DNA of 64,000 bases from Oasisia sp. SBJ-2009 (taxonomy: Eukaryota; Annelida; Polychaeta; Sabellida; Siboglinidae), in the NCBI GenBank assembly GCA_964017155.1, contig OZ024864.1, positions 32,499,932 to 32,563,931 on the forward strand, read 5' to 3'. Shown piece after piece: positions 1 through 11,949 of the stretch. Within the stretch, counting starts at the first letter, position 1, and every line of letters begins with the position of its first letter. Made by a program: the position numbers and the translations under genes. The notes beneath the pieces are model-generated. The model worked only from the letters and a program-made list of their open reading frames with translations, searched no databases and had not been told where the DNA came from.

Positions 1-6
1 AGACAG

Positions 7-39
<33 letters not shown>

Positions 40-104
40 GAGAGACAGACAGAGAGAGAGACAGACACAGAGACACAGAGACACAGAGACACAGAGACAC
101 AGAG
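1..104. repeat. GACA/GA/CACAGA microsatellite
   Basis: A purine-rich simple repeat of AGAC, GA and CACAGA units at the window edge, continuing to the left. Confidence 0.9.
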
Positions 105-499
105 AGAAATACTCCTTTCCTTGTTATATACATGATTACATTGTAAAACATGAGGATAACGTAAAAATCTAGGTAAATAAAAGGATAAAATAAAATGACA
201 CTTTTAACTAAGCCTGCTAAGCAATGTGTTATCCGGAAGGAAGGAATGGGAGGCGCCTGCGCTCTTCGAACAATTAGTTGGAGTTTCCCGCGTTCCCCTC
301 GTCTAAAATTAGCCGAACGTAAAACGTCGACACAATCGCACGAGATGGCGTTGTCGTAGCCGTCGCTTACCGCGAACCGCACTAGTCTATGCATGAACAA
401 TCGTAAGAATCGTAAACCGTTTATCGCGAACCCGACTAGTGTGAGCATGCACAAAATCGCTAACCGGCTGGTCTGTGGCCACCATTACGGTAACCGCAG

Positions 500-1179
500 T
501 CTCCGATGCGAAGTCGAAGAGCCTGAGTTGCCGTCGGGATCTGCGATCGAGTTGCTTTTGTGAATTTTCTTCGTTAGAGGAATGCAAGTGATTTTATTTT
601 ATAGCATAGTGTATGTATATGTATGTAAGACAAGTGAGGAGAAGTTTGGCGGCTGCTGGCGGTCGCTTTTATAGATAGGTCGGACAGTACATGTCATTGT
701 TGACACAGTCACCAGTCGATGCCGTCTCTTTCTCTGGACTGGTTCTTTCTCTTCTCGTCATTTCAATTTCCCTTGGGTCTTCACCACCACAGACATCTGG
801 TCTGTCTGACAGCACAGGCCTTTGTCTTTGTGGCTGAAATCTATATCCAGCTACTTCTGAATCCGTGCTATTTCCGTCAGACGAAGAATCGGAAAATCAT
901 CCGTATTATTTACGCTCTTTTGTGAGCGCAAAGTCACAGCGCCACCCGACGGAGTTGCCAAGAAGTAGTACGACAACCACTGGCCTACCAGTGGCGGGTC
1001 CTCCGATACGTCACTGTTTGTCTAAAATGGAGTGTTCCTTAGACTTTCTATTCTATGTGTTTAAAAACAATTCTGCTAAACCGCTCACGTTAAAAATGTG
1101 ATTGATGTTGGAAAGTGTTAGTTTTTCTTAGCTCTATTAGGCCCATATCACCAAACCGTTGCCATTTTTTTCACTTTAA
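500..1179. mobile_element. Solo arm of the TTAA foldback element
   Basis: This stretch is homologous to the arms of the element at 52874-55350: TTTTCTTCGTTAGAGGAATG near 560, TTTGGCGGCTG near 645, then ACGTTAAAAATGTGATTG and a terminal TTTTTTTCACTTTAA at 1165-1179. Order and spacing agree with the reverse complement of that element's left arm. The left boundary is not sharp. The reading frames here are not genes. Confidence 0.6.
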
Positions 1180-1644
1180 GTTAGTTGTTTTAAGACACAC
1201 ATATCTAATGCTGTTTTACAGGGGACAGTATTTCCATGACACACCGGTTACAATGTCGCTCTGGTGGCGCGTCAAGGGGTTGGCAGCTTTCAGATACTCA
1301 AGATCACTGTTAATGATCAAATGCTATTGTAAAATGCAAAATCAGGTTTAAGAACCTTTAACAACGTTAGTCTAATGGTTCCTTCGTTTCCACCCATATG
1401 TCCGGCATTGCGTTGACGCTAATGTGTTGCTGTGTCATCGCGTAACCCGCCCCAATAACGTCAAAGAAAAAGAGTGACCTGTTGTGTTTGGCGTAACGTA
1501 AATGGTGTTTACTGATGATTGCATTTGCATTGCTACACACACGTTGATACGATGTATCTGTATACCCACACGATAAGGTCACCTATGTGTATCGAGACGA
1601 ACACTGACATGTCATCTCTGTGTATGTCATCTCTGTGTACCTAC

Positions 1645-1728
1645 TTGGTTCACAGCGTGATTTCCCCCCGGCCAGATCGACGCAGGTAGTTGTGACAGGG
1701 CAAGGGTTACGGTGACAAGGGTAGTTCC
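1645..1728 (-). CDS. Candidate EGF-like exon of the same extracellular protein
   Basis: An 84-nt phase 1-1 exon with a good acceptor (TGTTTCAG) and donor GTAGGT. It encodes GNYPCHRNPCPVTTTCVDLA and GGKSRCEP, with the C-x4-C-x5-TC-x8-C spacing of half an EGF module. It lies downstream, in the direction of transcription, of the PAN-like exon, separated by a retrotransposon-filled intron. It is too short for certainty, and the rest of the gene was not found. Confidence 0.45.
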
Positions 1729-1889
1729 CTGAAACAAGACGCGACGCGATGAGCAATATATTGCGCAAAGTTGAGGCAATTCAAGGTGTCAAGGCTTCAA
1801 CAAATTTAACAAGATTGCCACCTAGAGATTCAACTCTAGATGGCAGGTGGACTAGGAAGCCCTTTGGCTTATCGAGAGTCCAACCTATC

Positions 1890-2645
1890 TATCTAAGTAT
1901 ACCCCGCCTGTCTTAGGTATATGTCGATTTTATTTTTAAATATATTAACACTACTAGCATCTACACAATCACCTGATAACCTGTAACACTCGTTGACTGC
2001 TCTCTGAGAAAAAAAAATATATAATATCTAGTCTACACTGCTTCTTTGCTAATGTAACTAACTCCATGTCCTCTAGTCCTTCTCTATTCCTTGACCGAGA
2101 AAATTTATTTCTGTCAATATTTTCATACCCATTCAATATCTTAAAGACCTCAATCTGATCTCCTCTCAATCTTCTGCTTTCTAATTTGTTAAACCACATT
2201 CTTTTAGACGCATTTCATAACTAATATTCCTGAATTTTTTTATCATCTTGGTTGCTCTCCGTTGTACTCTTTCTAGCATATCAACATTCTTCTTGCGATA
2301 TGGCCTCCATGCTTGTGTATAATATTCTAAATGATGCCTAAGTATGGTTTTATACAGTGGTATTATTAGTTCTTTTTCCTTGTACACTATATTTCGCCTA
2401 ATTAATCCAATAAGAACAAGAATTTGGTTTCCCTTCGCTGTTGCAATTCCACGCTGCTCTGATACCTTCATGTCAGGACTGATAGTTAACCCTAAATCCT
2501 TTTCTATTACGGTAGTATTTAGTACAGTACCACCCATTGTATATTGTGCATCTTCATTCACATGTCCTGTGTGGAGGCACTTACACTTCCCCAAAATTAA
2601 GACGAAAATGCAAATTTGCTGTAGATTCCGTCGTCGCAATGACAA
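1890..2645 (-). pseudogene. Non-LTR retrotransposon remnant, C-terminal reverse-transcriptase region
   Basis: Broken frames read GKCKCLHTG, VIEKDLGLTIS, LYKTILRHHLEYYTQAWRPY, MLERVQRRATKMIK and LRGDQIEVFKILNGYENID, then SSVNIFKNKID and a stop. This is the typical end of the reverse-transcriptase ORF of CR1/jockey-like LINEs. Frameshifts near 2190 and 2005 make it inactive. It sits in the presumed intron between the PAN-like and EGF-like exons. Confidence 0.8.
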
Positions 2646-2899
2646 TATGTTTTTACAACGTTTCTAAACAACAACGCTTGCTACAGTGCATGCATTTTAT
2701 TTAGATTTTTTGATAAATACATTATTTGAACATAAAAGACGCTGACCTAACACGTCTGCATGTATGGTTGTTGTTGTCGTTTGTGGGCGTGCGTTTGTTT
2801 GTAAAAGTGTATTTTCGTGCACAAATGAAGGCATGCAAGTAAAGGTTTGTTCTTAAGAGCAAACCCAGAACAAGCAAAATTCCGTCACTTGACACTCAC

Positions 2900-3145
2900 C
2901 ACGGCAACGTCGCAATACTTGAAAGAGCGTGCAGCCCGGTGCAGCATGCATTGTGCCGACTACATCGGAGGTGCTGTGCCCGTAGAAACAATTCCTGGAC
3001 GTGTAATCGAAATAAACCGCCGAAATGCTGAATACTTCCTTACAATAACTCCGACACCCTCCGTACGTCAGATGCCCGGACGGCTGATATTCCGTATCTG
3101 TGAATGCGAATCCCACCCTTTCGTTGTACTTCTCACGACAAACAG
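2900..3145 (-). CDS. Candidate PAN/apple-like exon of an extracellular protein
   Basis: A 246-nt exon candidate between TTGCAG and GTGAGT, open and phase 1-1, which is the usual arrangement for shuffled extracellular modules. It encodes VCREKYNERVGFAFTDTEYQ, a GGCRSYCKEVF segment, then AVYFDYTSRNCFYG and GCTLFQVLRRC. The six cysteines and the AVYFDYTSRNC core resemble PAN/apple domains. It shares strand and phase with the EGF-like exon at 1645-1728. No start or stop exon was found, so this may be a real gene running through the left edge or an orphan exon. Confidence 0.45.
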
Positions 3146-3168
3146 CTGCAATGAAACATACATTTACA

Positions 3169-3297
3169 CGCTGTCACGTACACCGTACACATTGCCGTCG
3201 CGTACACAGTAACACATCGCTGTCACGTGCACAGTACACATAGCTGTCACGAACACAGTACACAACGCTGTCACGTACACAGTACACATCGCAGACA
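3169..3297. repeat. ~24 bp minisatellite upstream of the PAN-like exon
   Basis: About five units of GCTGTCACGTACACAGTACA type. Read on the minus strand each unit contains ACAGCTATGTGTACTG, which resembles the exon's own acceptor CAG/CTGTTTGTCGTG 24 bases downstream. Confidence 0.65.
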
Positions 3298-3546
3298 GGT
3301 AATGGTCAGGGTCCTTGGTCGTGTTTAATTCGATGGTTATACATCAACAGATTGTAGCAACTGACAGTTCCTAACCTGGTACACATCGCTATCTACGCCG
3401 GACGACAGATCCGGTGAGAACAAGAAGTTTATTCTTACCCCTATTAGGCCAGAGTGATTTTGAGCTGAGTCGTGCAGTGCGGCATACACGGTGTGTCGGT
3501 GGTTCCCAGAACTAAACAAGGATTCCCACCGACACTGAAACTGCCT

Positions 3547-3985
3547 GTTGCCACCGTGGCATCCGTGACGAGTTAGAGACTGAATACTAATGCCACCGTG
3601 GCATCCATGACAAGTTAGAGACTGATTACTGATGCCACAGTGGCATACTTGACGAGTTAGAGACTGAATACTGATGCCACAGTGGCATCATTGACGAGTT
3701 AGAGACTGATTACTGATGCCACCGTGGCATCCATGACAAGTTAGAGACTGAATACTGATGCAACAGTGGCATCCTTGACGAGTTAGAGACTGATTAATGA
3801 TGCCACCGTGGCATCCTTGACGAGTTAGAGACTGAATACTAATGCCACCGTGGCATCCATTACGAATTAGAGACTGATTACTGATGCCACAATGGCATAC
3901 TTGACGAGTTAGAGACTGATCACTGATGCCACAGTGGCATCCTTGGTGAGTTAGAGACTGATTATTGATGCTCTCGATATGCATC
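3547..3985. repeat. 42 bp minisatellite with internal palindrome, ~10 copies
   Basis: The unit contains TGCCACAGTGGCA or TGCCACCGTGGCA, a near-perfect inverted repeat, followed by GACGAGTTAGAGACTGA. Because 42 is a multiple of three, one frame stays open on the minus strand (14-residue repeat), but nothing suggests it is coding. Confidence 0.85.
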
Positions 3986-4093
3986 ACTGATGCCAATATC
4001 GCGTCATACATATTCTGAATCAGAATAACTCAATGTTACTATACTACTACTATTAATACTACTAATACTAATAATAATAACAATGATAATACT

Positions 4094-4390
4094 AACTATT
4101 GACATTCGTTATGGATGTAACGGTAGCATCAAGCGGTGTCTGTATAAGGTGACCTATTAACATTCATTATGGACGTAACGGTAGCATCAAGCGGTGTCTG
4201 TATAAGGTGACCTATTAACATTCATTATGGACGTAACGGTAGCATCAAGCGGTGTCTGTATAAGGTGACCTATTAACATTCGTTATGGACGTAACGGTAG
4301 CATCAAGCGGTGTCTGTATAAGGTGACCTATTAACATTCGTTATGGATGTAAAGGTAACATCAAGCGGTGTCTGTATAAGCTGACCTATT
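4094..4390. repeat. 58 bp minisatellite, 5 copies
   Basis: The unit is marked by CATCAAGCGGTGTCTGTATA and GGTGACCTATTAACATTC. Successive copies are 58 bp apart and nearly identical, so the expansion is young. Confidence 0.9.
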
Positions 4391-4669
4391 AGTTATGTAA
4401 ACCACCGAAAAAACATTGTGCGGTCATGTTGTGTGACAGTTAGACAGAGTTACATTGCGCTGATGGCCAGGCTATGTTACATTTCACTGTCACGATATGT
4501 CTGGCGGCTAGAATATGTTACACGGGTTTGGGTAAACTTAAGCTAGATGGAGATGATTAATGTTTATACGCACGTGGAGTAACAGTGTCGTTTATGGACC
4601 CTTGGTCTCCCTGTCGCTTCACTAGCGCTTTCACATGGCGAACTGCGTCTAAAATAGATCACAAAATCA

Positions 4670-5392
4670 TCATATTACATACACACTGATACACCTACTA
4701 TATATCATACACATATACGTACATACATGCATGCATGCATGCATGCATACATACATATATACATACATACATATATACATACATACATGCATGCATAAAT
4801 ACATACATACACACATACACACAAACATATATAAACATACATACATACATACATGTATACATGCATACATACATATATACACACACATACATACATACAT
4901 GCATACACACATATATACATACATACATATACACATACTTACATACATACATACATGCATAAATACACACACATACACACAAACATACACATACATATAT
5001 ACATACATTCATACATACATACATACATACATACATGCATACATACATACATACATACATACATACATACATACACACACATACATACATACATACATAC
5101 ATACATACATACATGCATACATACATACACACATACATACATATATGCATACACACATGTATGCAGACATACATACATACATACATACATACATACATAC
5201 ATACATACATACATACATACATACACACATACACATATACATGCATACATGGATACATGCATACAAGCATACATACATACATACATACATACATACATAC
5301 ATACATCACATACATCACATACACACCATATATATATATATATAAATATATATATATACCTACATACATACATACATATATACATCATCGTT
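4670..5392. repeat. ACAT-type tetranucleotide microsatellite, ~700 bp
   Basis: Long CATA/TACA tract interspersed with TGCA and CACA units, open in several frames on both strands purely because of its composition. Confidence 0.95.
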
Positions 5393-5394
5393 AT

Positions 5395-5675
5395 ACTTGT
5401 ATTGGTATATTTGCATTGTTCTAATTTATGCGTTGCTCTACTTGCATTGTTGTATTTGTATTGCTATGTTTGCATTTTTATACTTGCATTGCTATATTTC
5501 CATTGTTATACTTGCATTGTTATATTTGCGTTGCTATATTTGCATTATTTATATTTGCATTGCTATACTTGCATTGTTACATTTGCGTTGTTATATTTGC
5601 ATTATTTATCTTTGCATTGCTATACTTGCATTGTTACTTGCATTGTCATATTTGCATTTTTAGATTTGTTGTGCA
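5395..5675. repeat. 14-15 bp T-rich minisatellite
   Basis: About 18 units of TATACTTGCATTGT type follow the ACAT tract directly. Confidence 0.85.
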
Positions 5676-5880
5676 ACGAATAATGTATAAGTAAGGCTGA
5701 AAGGTCGACGTGTTGACGTCACTGGTTCTCACCCCATGCGCAATGATCGTCGTTGTGAGCACTTCCGAAGTTAAATGCAGGAATGTGTATGAGTGTGTCT
5801 GTGCGTTCGTGCACGCGTGTGTGTCGTTTCTATGACATGTATATATAACAACTGTCACGTCACGTGTGTTCAAACACATG

Positions 5881-5935
5881 CGTATATATATATATATATA
5901 TATATATTATGTATATATATTATATATACACATAT

Positions 5936-6000
<65 letters not shown>
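5881..6000. repeat. TA microsatellite
   Basis: TA dinucleotide run with short CACA interruptions. A further TA tract lies at 6341-6371. Confidence 0.95.
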
Positions 6001-6001
<1 letters not shown>

Positions 6002-6337
6002 CGCAATCCTTCCTGCGTCTTGTGTCCTAAAGATTATTGGAACTACTTGTTATATGTCAAGTTGATATTAAAGTGGTGAGGGGCCTGAGCTTGTTTCTGT
6101 ACATATCAGTGACAACTGGAAACCATGTATGAGTGAGAAATTGGCATTCCATTTATTATACATAGAAATTATAGGCATGGAATGTCGAAGAGCCCCTATG
6201 TGGCAGTGACAAACACAGTTGATTACAAGTGCCATAATAGGGGCGTAATTACACAGTTGATTCTCCATAAACATACACAGAAAGGTTGGGGTACTCGACC
6301 CCCCACCTCCCACGGAACGCGGGAGGTCACCCCAACC

Positions 6338-6373
<36 letters not shown>

Positions 6374-6757
6374 CGCTACGTGTGTGTCGACCAATTTGTA
6401 ACCATGTGTGTTAAACAGGTTAAAGTGCGTGAATCACAGACGTTCGATGACACTTACGCAGGGTGACGGACGTGACAAACAGAACTCGTAGTAGTGTCTG
6501 GAGCAACTGCATGGCTGTAGAGCTCTGTCCGTCGGCACCTGCAAAAACGTGCGAGTCACTCGTACGAGATGTTCGCTTCAACAAAATGGATGACGTAATA
6601 TGTGACGCTACAAAATGTTGTGTTTGCAAACATACACTCTTTGCGTTGTAATAAGCGGGAACCAGGAGACAATTTAAATAAATTCATACTTACTTCCTTG
6701 TTTGGATGGCGGTGTGAACCACGTTTGACTTCGTCAGGCGGATAGAAAAATGAAAAA

Positions 6758-7640
6758 CCATTTTGTGTGTACAGAACATTGTTATCGTAAACTATTGTTA
6801 TGCCGCATGCACCAGTGGTTCGTAGCCATTTTGTGTGTACAGAACATCGTTATCGTAAACTATTGTTATGCCGCATGCACCAGTGGTTCGTAGCCATTTT
6901 GTGTGTACAGAACATCGTTATCGTAAACTATTGTTATGCCGCATACACCAGTGGTTCGTAGCCATTTTGTGTGTACAGAACATTGTTATCGTAAACTATT
7001 GTTATTCCGCATGCACCAGTGGTTCGTAGCCATTTTGTGTGCACAGAACATTGTTATCGTAAACTATTGTTATTCCGCATGCACCAGTGGTTCGTAGCCA
7101 TTTTGTGTGTACAGAACATTGTTATCGTAAACTATTGTTATTCCGCATGCACCAGTGGTTCGTAGCCATTTTGTGTGTACAGAATATTGTTATCATAAAC
7201 TATTGTTATTCCGCATACACCAGAGGTTCGTAGCCATTTTGTGTGTACCGAACATTGTTATCGTAAACTATTGTTATTCCGCATACACCAGTGGTTCGTA
7301 GCCATTTTGTGTGTACAGAACATTGTTATCGTAAACTATTGTTATTCCGCATACACCAGTGGTTCGTAGCCATTATGTGTGTACAGAACATCGTTATCGT
7401 AAACTATTGTTATTCCGCATGCACCAGTGGTTCGTAGCCATTTTGTGTGTACAGAACATCGTTATCGTAAACTATTGTTATTCCGCATGCACCAGTGGTT
7501 CGTAGCCATGTTGTGTGTACAGAACATTGTTATCGTAAACTATTGTTATTCCGCATGCACCAGTGGTTCGTAGCCACTTTGTGTGTACAGAACATTGTTA
7601 TCGTAAACTATTTTTATTCCGCATACACCAGTGGTTCGTT
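6758..7640. repeat. 68 bp minisatellite, ~13 copies
   Basis: Each unit begins CCATTTTGTGTGTACAGAAC and ends GCACCAGTGGTTCGTAG. Spacing is exactly 68 bp. Copies differ mainly at TGCCGCA/TTCCGCA and GCATGC/GCATAC positions. Confidence 0.93.
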
Positions 7641-7778
7641 ACCCTTTTTCGACCCCTATACCAGTCGGAGGACACGCCTGGTGAAACATTATTTAATATC
7701 TCCGATAAATGAAAACATGATGGTACTAAGCTTACTAGACGTGAAGGAATCACGAAATGTATGCATGTCGTTATTTCG

Positions 7779-7812
7779 CAGTGGCATAGCTAGAAGGCCA
7801 TTACCCCCTATG

Positions 7813-7887
<75 letters not shown>

Positions 7888-7963
7888 GTATATATATATG
7901 TATATATACATATATATATACACATATATATATATATATATATATACATATATACACTGTATA

Positions 7964-8054
<91 letters not shown>

Positions 8055-8113
8055 CATAATTTACCTGGATGCCGGATGGCCCCCTACAATACAAAAACCT
8101 GACAATGCCACTG
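7779..8113. mobile_element. Possible small TIR element around a TA tract
   Basis: The left edge reads CAGTGGCATAGCTAG and the right edge, reverse-complemented, CAGTGGCATTGTCAGG, with 250 bp of TA repeat between. A partial relative of the right half lies at 18256-18314 (CCGGACGGCCCCTTTCAATG, ending GCGCCACTG). No clear target duplication was found. Confidence 0.4.
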
Positions 8114-8614
8114 TTGATTTGATGAAGACACAGATTGATACAATACAGAGAGCCCCTGCAAATGAAAAGTAGATATGGTGGACACAGTTTGCAGAATTAC
8201 ATTCGTTTGTTGTTAGTTTGTTGTGAAACTGTATTTTGATAATATAGCTACATTCACAGAGAAATATGTTGGCCCAACATTTTGGCAGCATCAAAGCGAA
8301 AATATGTTATGACACAATGCCAGTACCGATTTGCCTACATGACAGCAACGTAAATGTTAAGAATTCGGGCAGCATCAGTAAGCCCAGGTTACAAAACTGC
8401 GCGCAGATTTCGAAGACATAGCGATGGGTCTGAGATTAACGTAACTCAAACCGAGTGGACGTTTAGGACAAGACCTTTTACGCAACTGGTCTGCGAATTA
8501 GGCCTACGACAAACATTGCATTTCTTTTGTTTGTATTGCAGTTCAACATAATAAAAAACTAGGTTTTACTCACTATTTGTTTATAGTAACCGTTTTGTTT
8601 ACGTATTTGTTATT

Positions 8615-8713
8615 TGCATGTGTGTGCGTGCATGTGTGTGTGCGTGCATGTGTGTGTGTGCGTGCATGTGTGTGTGTGCGTGCATGTGTGTGCGTGCGTG
8701 CATGTGTGTGTGA

Positions 8714-8801
<88 letters not shown>

Positions 8802-8878
8802 AGTGTGTGTGTCAGTGTGTGTGTGTGGTGTGTGTGTGTGTATGTGTGTGTGTGTGTGCGTGCGTGCGTGCGTGTTTT
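8615..8878. repeat. GT / GTGC microsatellite
   Basis: GTGTGTGTGC units pass into a pure GT run of over 90 bp, then GTGC. Confidence 0.95.
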
Positions 8879-9089
8879 TTTTAATGTTAAGCATACATCA
8901 TACATTTGTTATTGTCAGTCTTTTTATGCGTGTACATGTATACATTTTATTCATCCATTACGCTGTGTTTCTTAAATACAGTAAGTAGAAATAAACATGA
9001 AATATATGGAAGTCGATATACAAAATTAAATCAATTTGCTAATTGTACGTTTACACAAGTATAGAAAATCGATCATTCTCTCAACTAGG

Positions 9090-9275
9090 CACACTGTCAT
9101 GTGGTGAAGCCAGAAACATAAGACGGTCATTCTCTCTTAGAACTGCTTTCATCTGATGAAGTCTGAGGCATAAGACGGCCTTTTTGTCTCTTATACCCGC
9201 AAAGCCAGATCATTATCTCTCCCTGCTGTCTCTAGTGAGTCTAGAGGTGCAAGACGGCCATTGTCTCTCTGGGGC
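9090..9275. repeat. Degenerate ~65 bp tandem repeat, 3 copies
   Basis: The phrases ATAAGACGGTCATTCTCTC, ATAAGACGGCCTTTTTGTCTC and CAAGACGGCCATTGTCTCTC recur at regular spacing. Confidence 0.65.
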
Positions 9276-10179
9276 ATGCTGTCATCTGGATCCTAGGTGT
9301 CGTCGTTGCTGTGTAGGTCGTAGGTTGTCTGTTCACCAGTTCCAGTCATTCGATGTCGACCATCCACGCGCTCGCTACTTTACCGCACTGCAAAGGTGAA
9401 GAAACAACGGAAGACGTTAGGATATCTTAACCACCAGAACACGGTGTTGTATCATCTGTCTCTAAGATTGGTACACAAGAAATCTCGTGTTGAGATTTTA
9501 TTTCATATACAGTGCAAACAGGATGATTCGTTTGGTTGTTTGATGTTGCGATCTGTGAAATAGTAAAGATAGAAATAATATGATTGAAATAATAGACTCT
9601 ACTGTAATAGTGGAGTAATTATGGAGTAGTTTTAACATAAATGACGACTTGATTAGGGTTGTGTACAATTGCTTTAAAATAGTAAATGGCCCAATGTGGA
9701 TTAGCTGGGCCAATTCGTGGTACACAGTAAATCTGTAAGATAGTCAGCATGTCTCGCATATAACTTTATTATTATTTATTTATTATTATATATTTTGTTT
9801 AAGTCAGTAAGTTATTTATATAACTTACTTTTCAAACGGTGTTTATTTACATGAATTAATTGCATATTTATTATACAATAACATCCTCTATATTAATTAT
9901 TAGTTTATCTGTTTTTTTTTTTTTTACATTTATCTAACTTATAACTTCTTTTTTTTCTATTCATTTTTTAACATATTTGAAGTTTTATAGGCTACTTAGA
10001 TGTGCTAATGTATGTACCAATTGTATATGGGTTTTTACCTGAAATAAATGTATTCGTATTCGTTGGATATATTACCGTATACGAACACATGTATTTCAGG
10101 TATCAATTGTAAATTTCAAAAAAAGATTGCTTTTAATGTCTAGTTTTTCTACACCTTTCATCCTTTTATATTTTTATTT

Positions 10180-10568
10180 ATTTACTTATTTACTCTTAAT
10201 TAGCTCAACCAGCATGTCATTTTAATTATTTATTAATTAATAGTTTACAAATTAACATATATTTGAGTTTTTGTTTTTTATAATTACAATTGACACAACT
10301 ATTATATTGCTGTAGTCATTTGTTAATAATTAAGTACTATGTATATTATTATATATTTATTTATTCTGCTACTTTATTTATTACTTATTACTCTTAATTA
10401 GCTCAACCAGCATGTCATTTTAATTATTTATTAATTAATAGTTTACAAATTAACATATATTTGAGTTTTTAATAATTACAATTGACACAACTATTACATT
10501 GCTGTAGTCATTTGTTAAACATTAAGTACTATGTATATTATTATATATTTATTTATTCTGCTACTTTA
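10180..10568. repeat. 198 bp tandem duplication
   Basis: TAGCTCAACCAGCATGTCAT and AATTAAGTACTATGTATATT-type phrases occur twice, 198 bp apart, at 10201 and 10399, with very few differences. Confidence 0.85.
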
Positions 10569-11267
10569 TACACACATATATATGTATGCATATTTTCTTG
10601 ACTACATTGACATATGATATAGATTATAACAATGCCATCTCTGTTTAATTTTAGTTTCTCTTGTAGTTCTCTACAACACTGATTTAGACAAACGTTCTCA
10701 TATGTTTTACTTGTACTTTTATTTTATTTATTTCTTAGGATGTTTTAATGTTGTAAACACTACCGAACAGAGTTTGTAATTTGGATTTTAGTGTCTAAAT
10801 AAAGTGTATTATTATTATTATAAAACTCGTATACACCTGATACATATGAATAAATATCTTTTAAGAAGTAAAAAAAAAAAAATAGTATATACAATAACTA
10901 AGGTAATAAGTTAAATAAAGTAAATTAATAAGTTAAACTATAATAAATATGATTGTAAAAGTATGTAAGGCATGACATAAAACTCGTACTTTTTCAGTTT
11001 TCTGAGATTTGGCCCAACTACACCAAGTTGACTATACCAATATAATTGCACAAGCGTTTTATTAAGTCGTTATTTATATTGAAAATATGTTTTGGAAAAC
11101 CATAGGATCACGTGTAATGTAGCATCGTGCTGTATGAGGATGCAACCAAAGATGTGGATATATTTAGAGAAGTTGGTGTGAAATCGGTATGGACTGGACG
11201 AGTTGGATGAAAGAACGGGGTAGGCAGTTATGGGGTCTTCCTTTTACGCTGATGTTTCTCATATCAG

Positions 11268-11345
11268 GATAATAATAATAATACAATTTATTTGTATTGT
11301 GCCCGAATCAATAGTGTTGCTCTCAAGCGCTTTATATAAATGTAC
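11268..11345 (-). mobile_element. SINE/LINE 3' tail
   Basis: The minus strand reads TATATAAAGCGCTTGAGAGC, then GATTCGGGCACAATACAAAT and an ATT-repeat tail. The AAGCGCTT phrase followed by a short tandem tail is typical of mollusc-type SINE 3' ends. Related tails occur near 17700, 54300 and 61700. Confidence 0.5.
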
Positions 11346-11431
11346 AATTAGTAGCTAAAATTGGATGATAAATTAATATTAAAATAGATTTATGTATATA
11401 TGGATGATAAATTATTATCTAAATAAATAAA

Positions 11432-11448
11432 TTATATATATGTATATG

Positions 11449-11510
<62 letters not shown>
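11432..11510. repeat. TA microsatellite
   Basis: Almost pure TA run of about 50 bp, preceded by TATG units. Confidence 0.9.
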
Positions 11511-11766
11511 CATTATAAATATAAATATAAGTATATACATGAAACAGTAAAATAAAATATCACAGTCGTTACATACATTACATTATTCCCCAGTATGCTA
11601 AAATAAAACAAACAAAATTATGATTAAACAAAAAATAACATAGCTATTCTATCATATAAATTATCATATTATAATGCTAATAATGATACTAATTGCGGAA
11701 TAATTATATGATATAAATTGTATAACTTAACGGTAAATACATGTAATTAAAGTCCACCTGATCACG

Positions 11767-11949
11767 TCACGAGAGTGAATGTCCTCTCTGTTGGTGCCTG
11801 ACCTGAATGTCGGAGAGTTCACTGTGAAGTCTCGCGGAGACGTGACTTTCCGTTGTCTCGGATGGAATCAGATGTCTCAGTCCGTCGTACGTGATCTCAG
11901 TGATTGGTCTGACGTCCCACTCGGCGCTACACGCAAACAGCTCCTGCAC
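11767..11949 (-). CDS. BCAT: BCAT-like exon 8 (terminal exon and stop)
   Basis: The exon starts VQELFACSAEWDVRPIT after a CAG acceptor and ends SELSDIQ plus eleven residues and TGA. The usual GSGTA-CxxC stretch reads ACSAE with no CxxC. A possible GTCAGG donor at 11802 falls after DIQ, but reading through to the stop gives a tail about as long as in vertebrate BCAT, so I treat this as the last exon. Confidence 0.75.
   Translation of the reverse strand: MQELFACSAEWDVRPITEITYDGLRHLIPSETTESHVSARLHSELSDIQVRHQQRGHSLS

Larger units (their letters stand above)
9400..11766. other. AT-rich region without a recognised gene
   Basis: This region lies downstream of the BCAT stop. It contains an inverted pair of TACCTGAAATAAATGTATTC-type retroelement tails (about 10015-10110), a 198 bp tandem duplication, a TA tract and a SINE-like tail. 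Frames are short and uninformative. The BCAT 3' UTR must lie in its right part, but I could not pick a polyadenylation site. Confidence 0.6.

Noticed and set aside
3337..3519. Possible exon upstream of the PAN-like exon with a GGTAAGAAT donor
   Set aside because: No convincing acceptor and no domain signal; the phase could not be tied to the PAN-like exon with confidence.
4670..5683. Long open frames on both strands made of Tyr/Ile/His/Thr or Met/Tyr/Val/Cys repeats
   Set aside because: Translation of an ACAT microsatellite; there is no start context, splice context or non-repetitive segment.
3547..7640. Tandem arrays with regular spacing that might suggest CRISPR
   Set aside because: Units are contiguous without unique spacers, and the DNA is eukaryotic.
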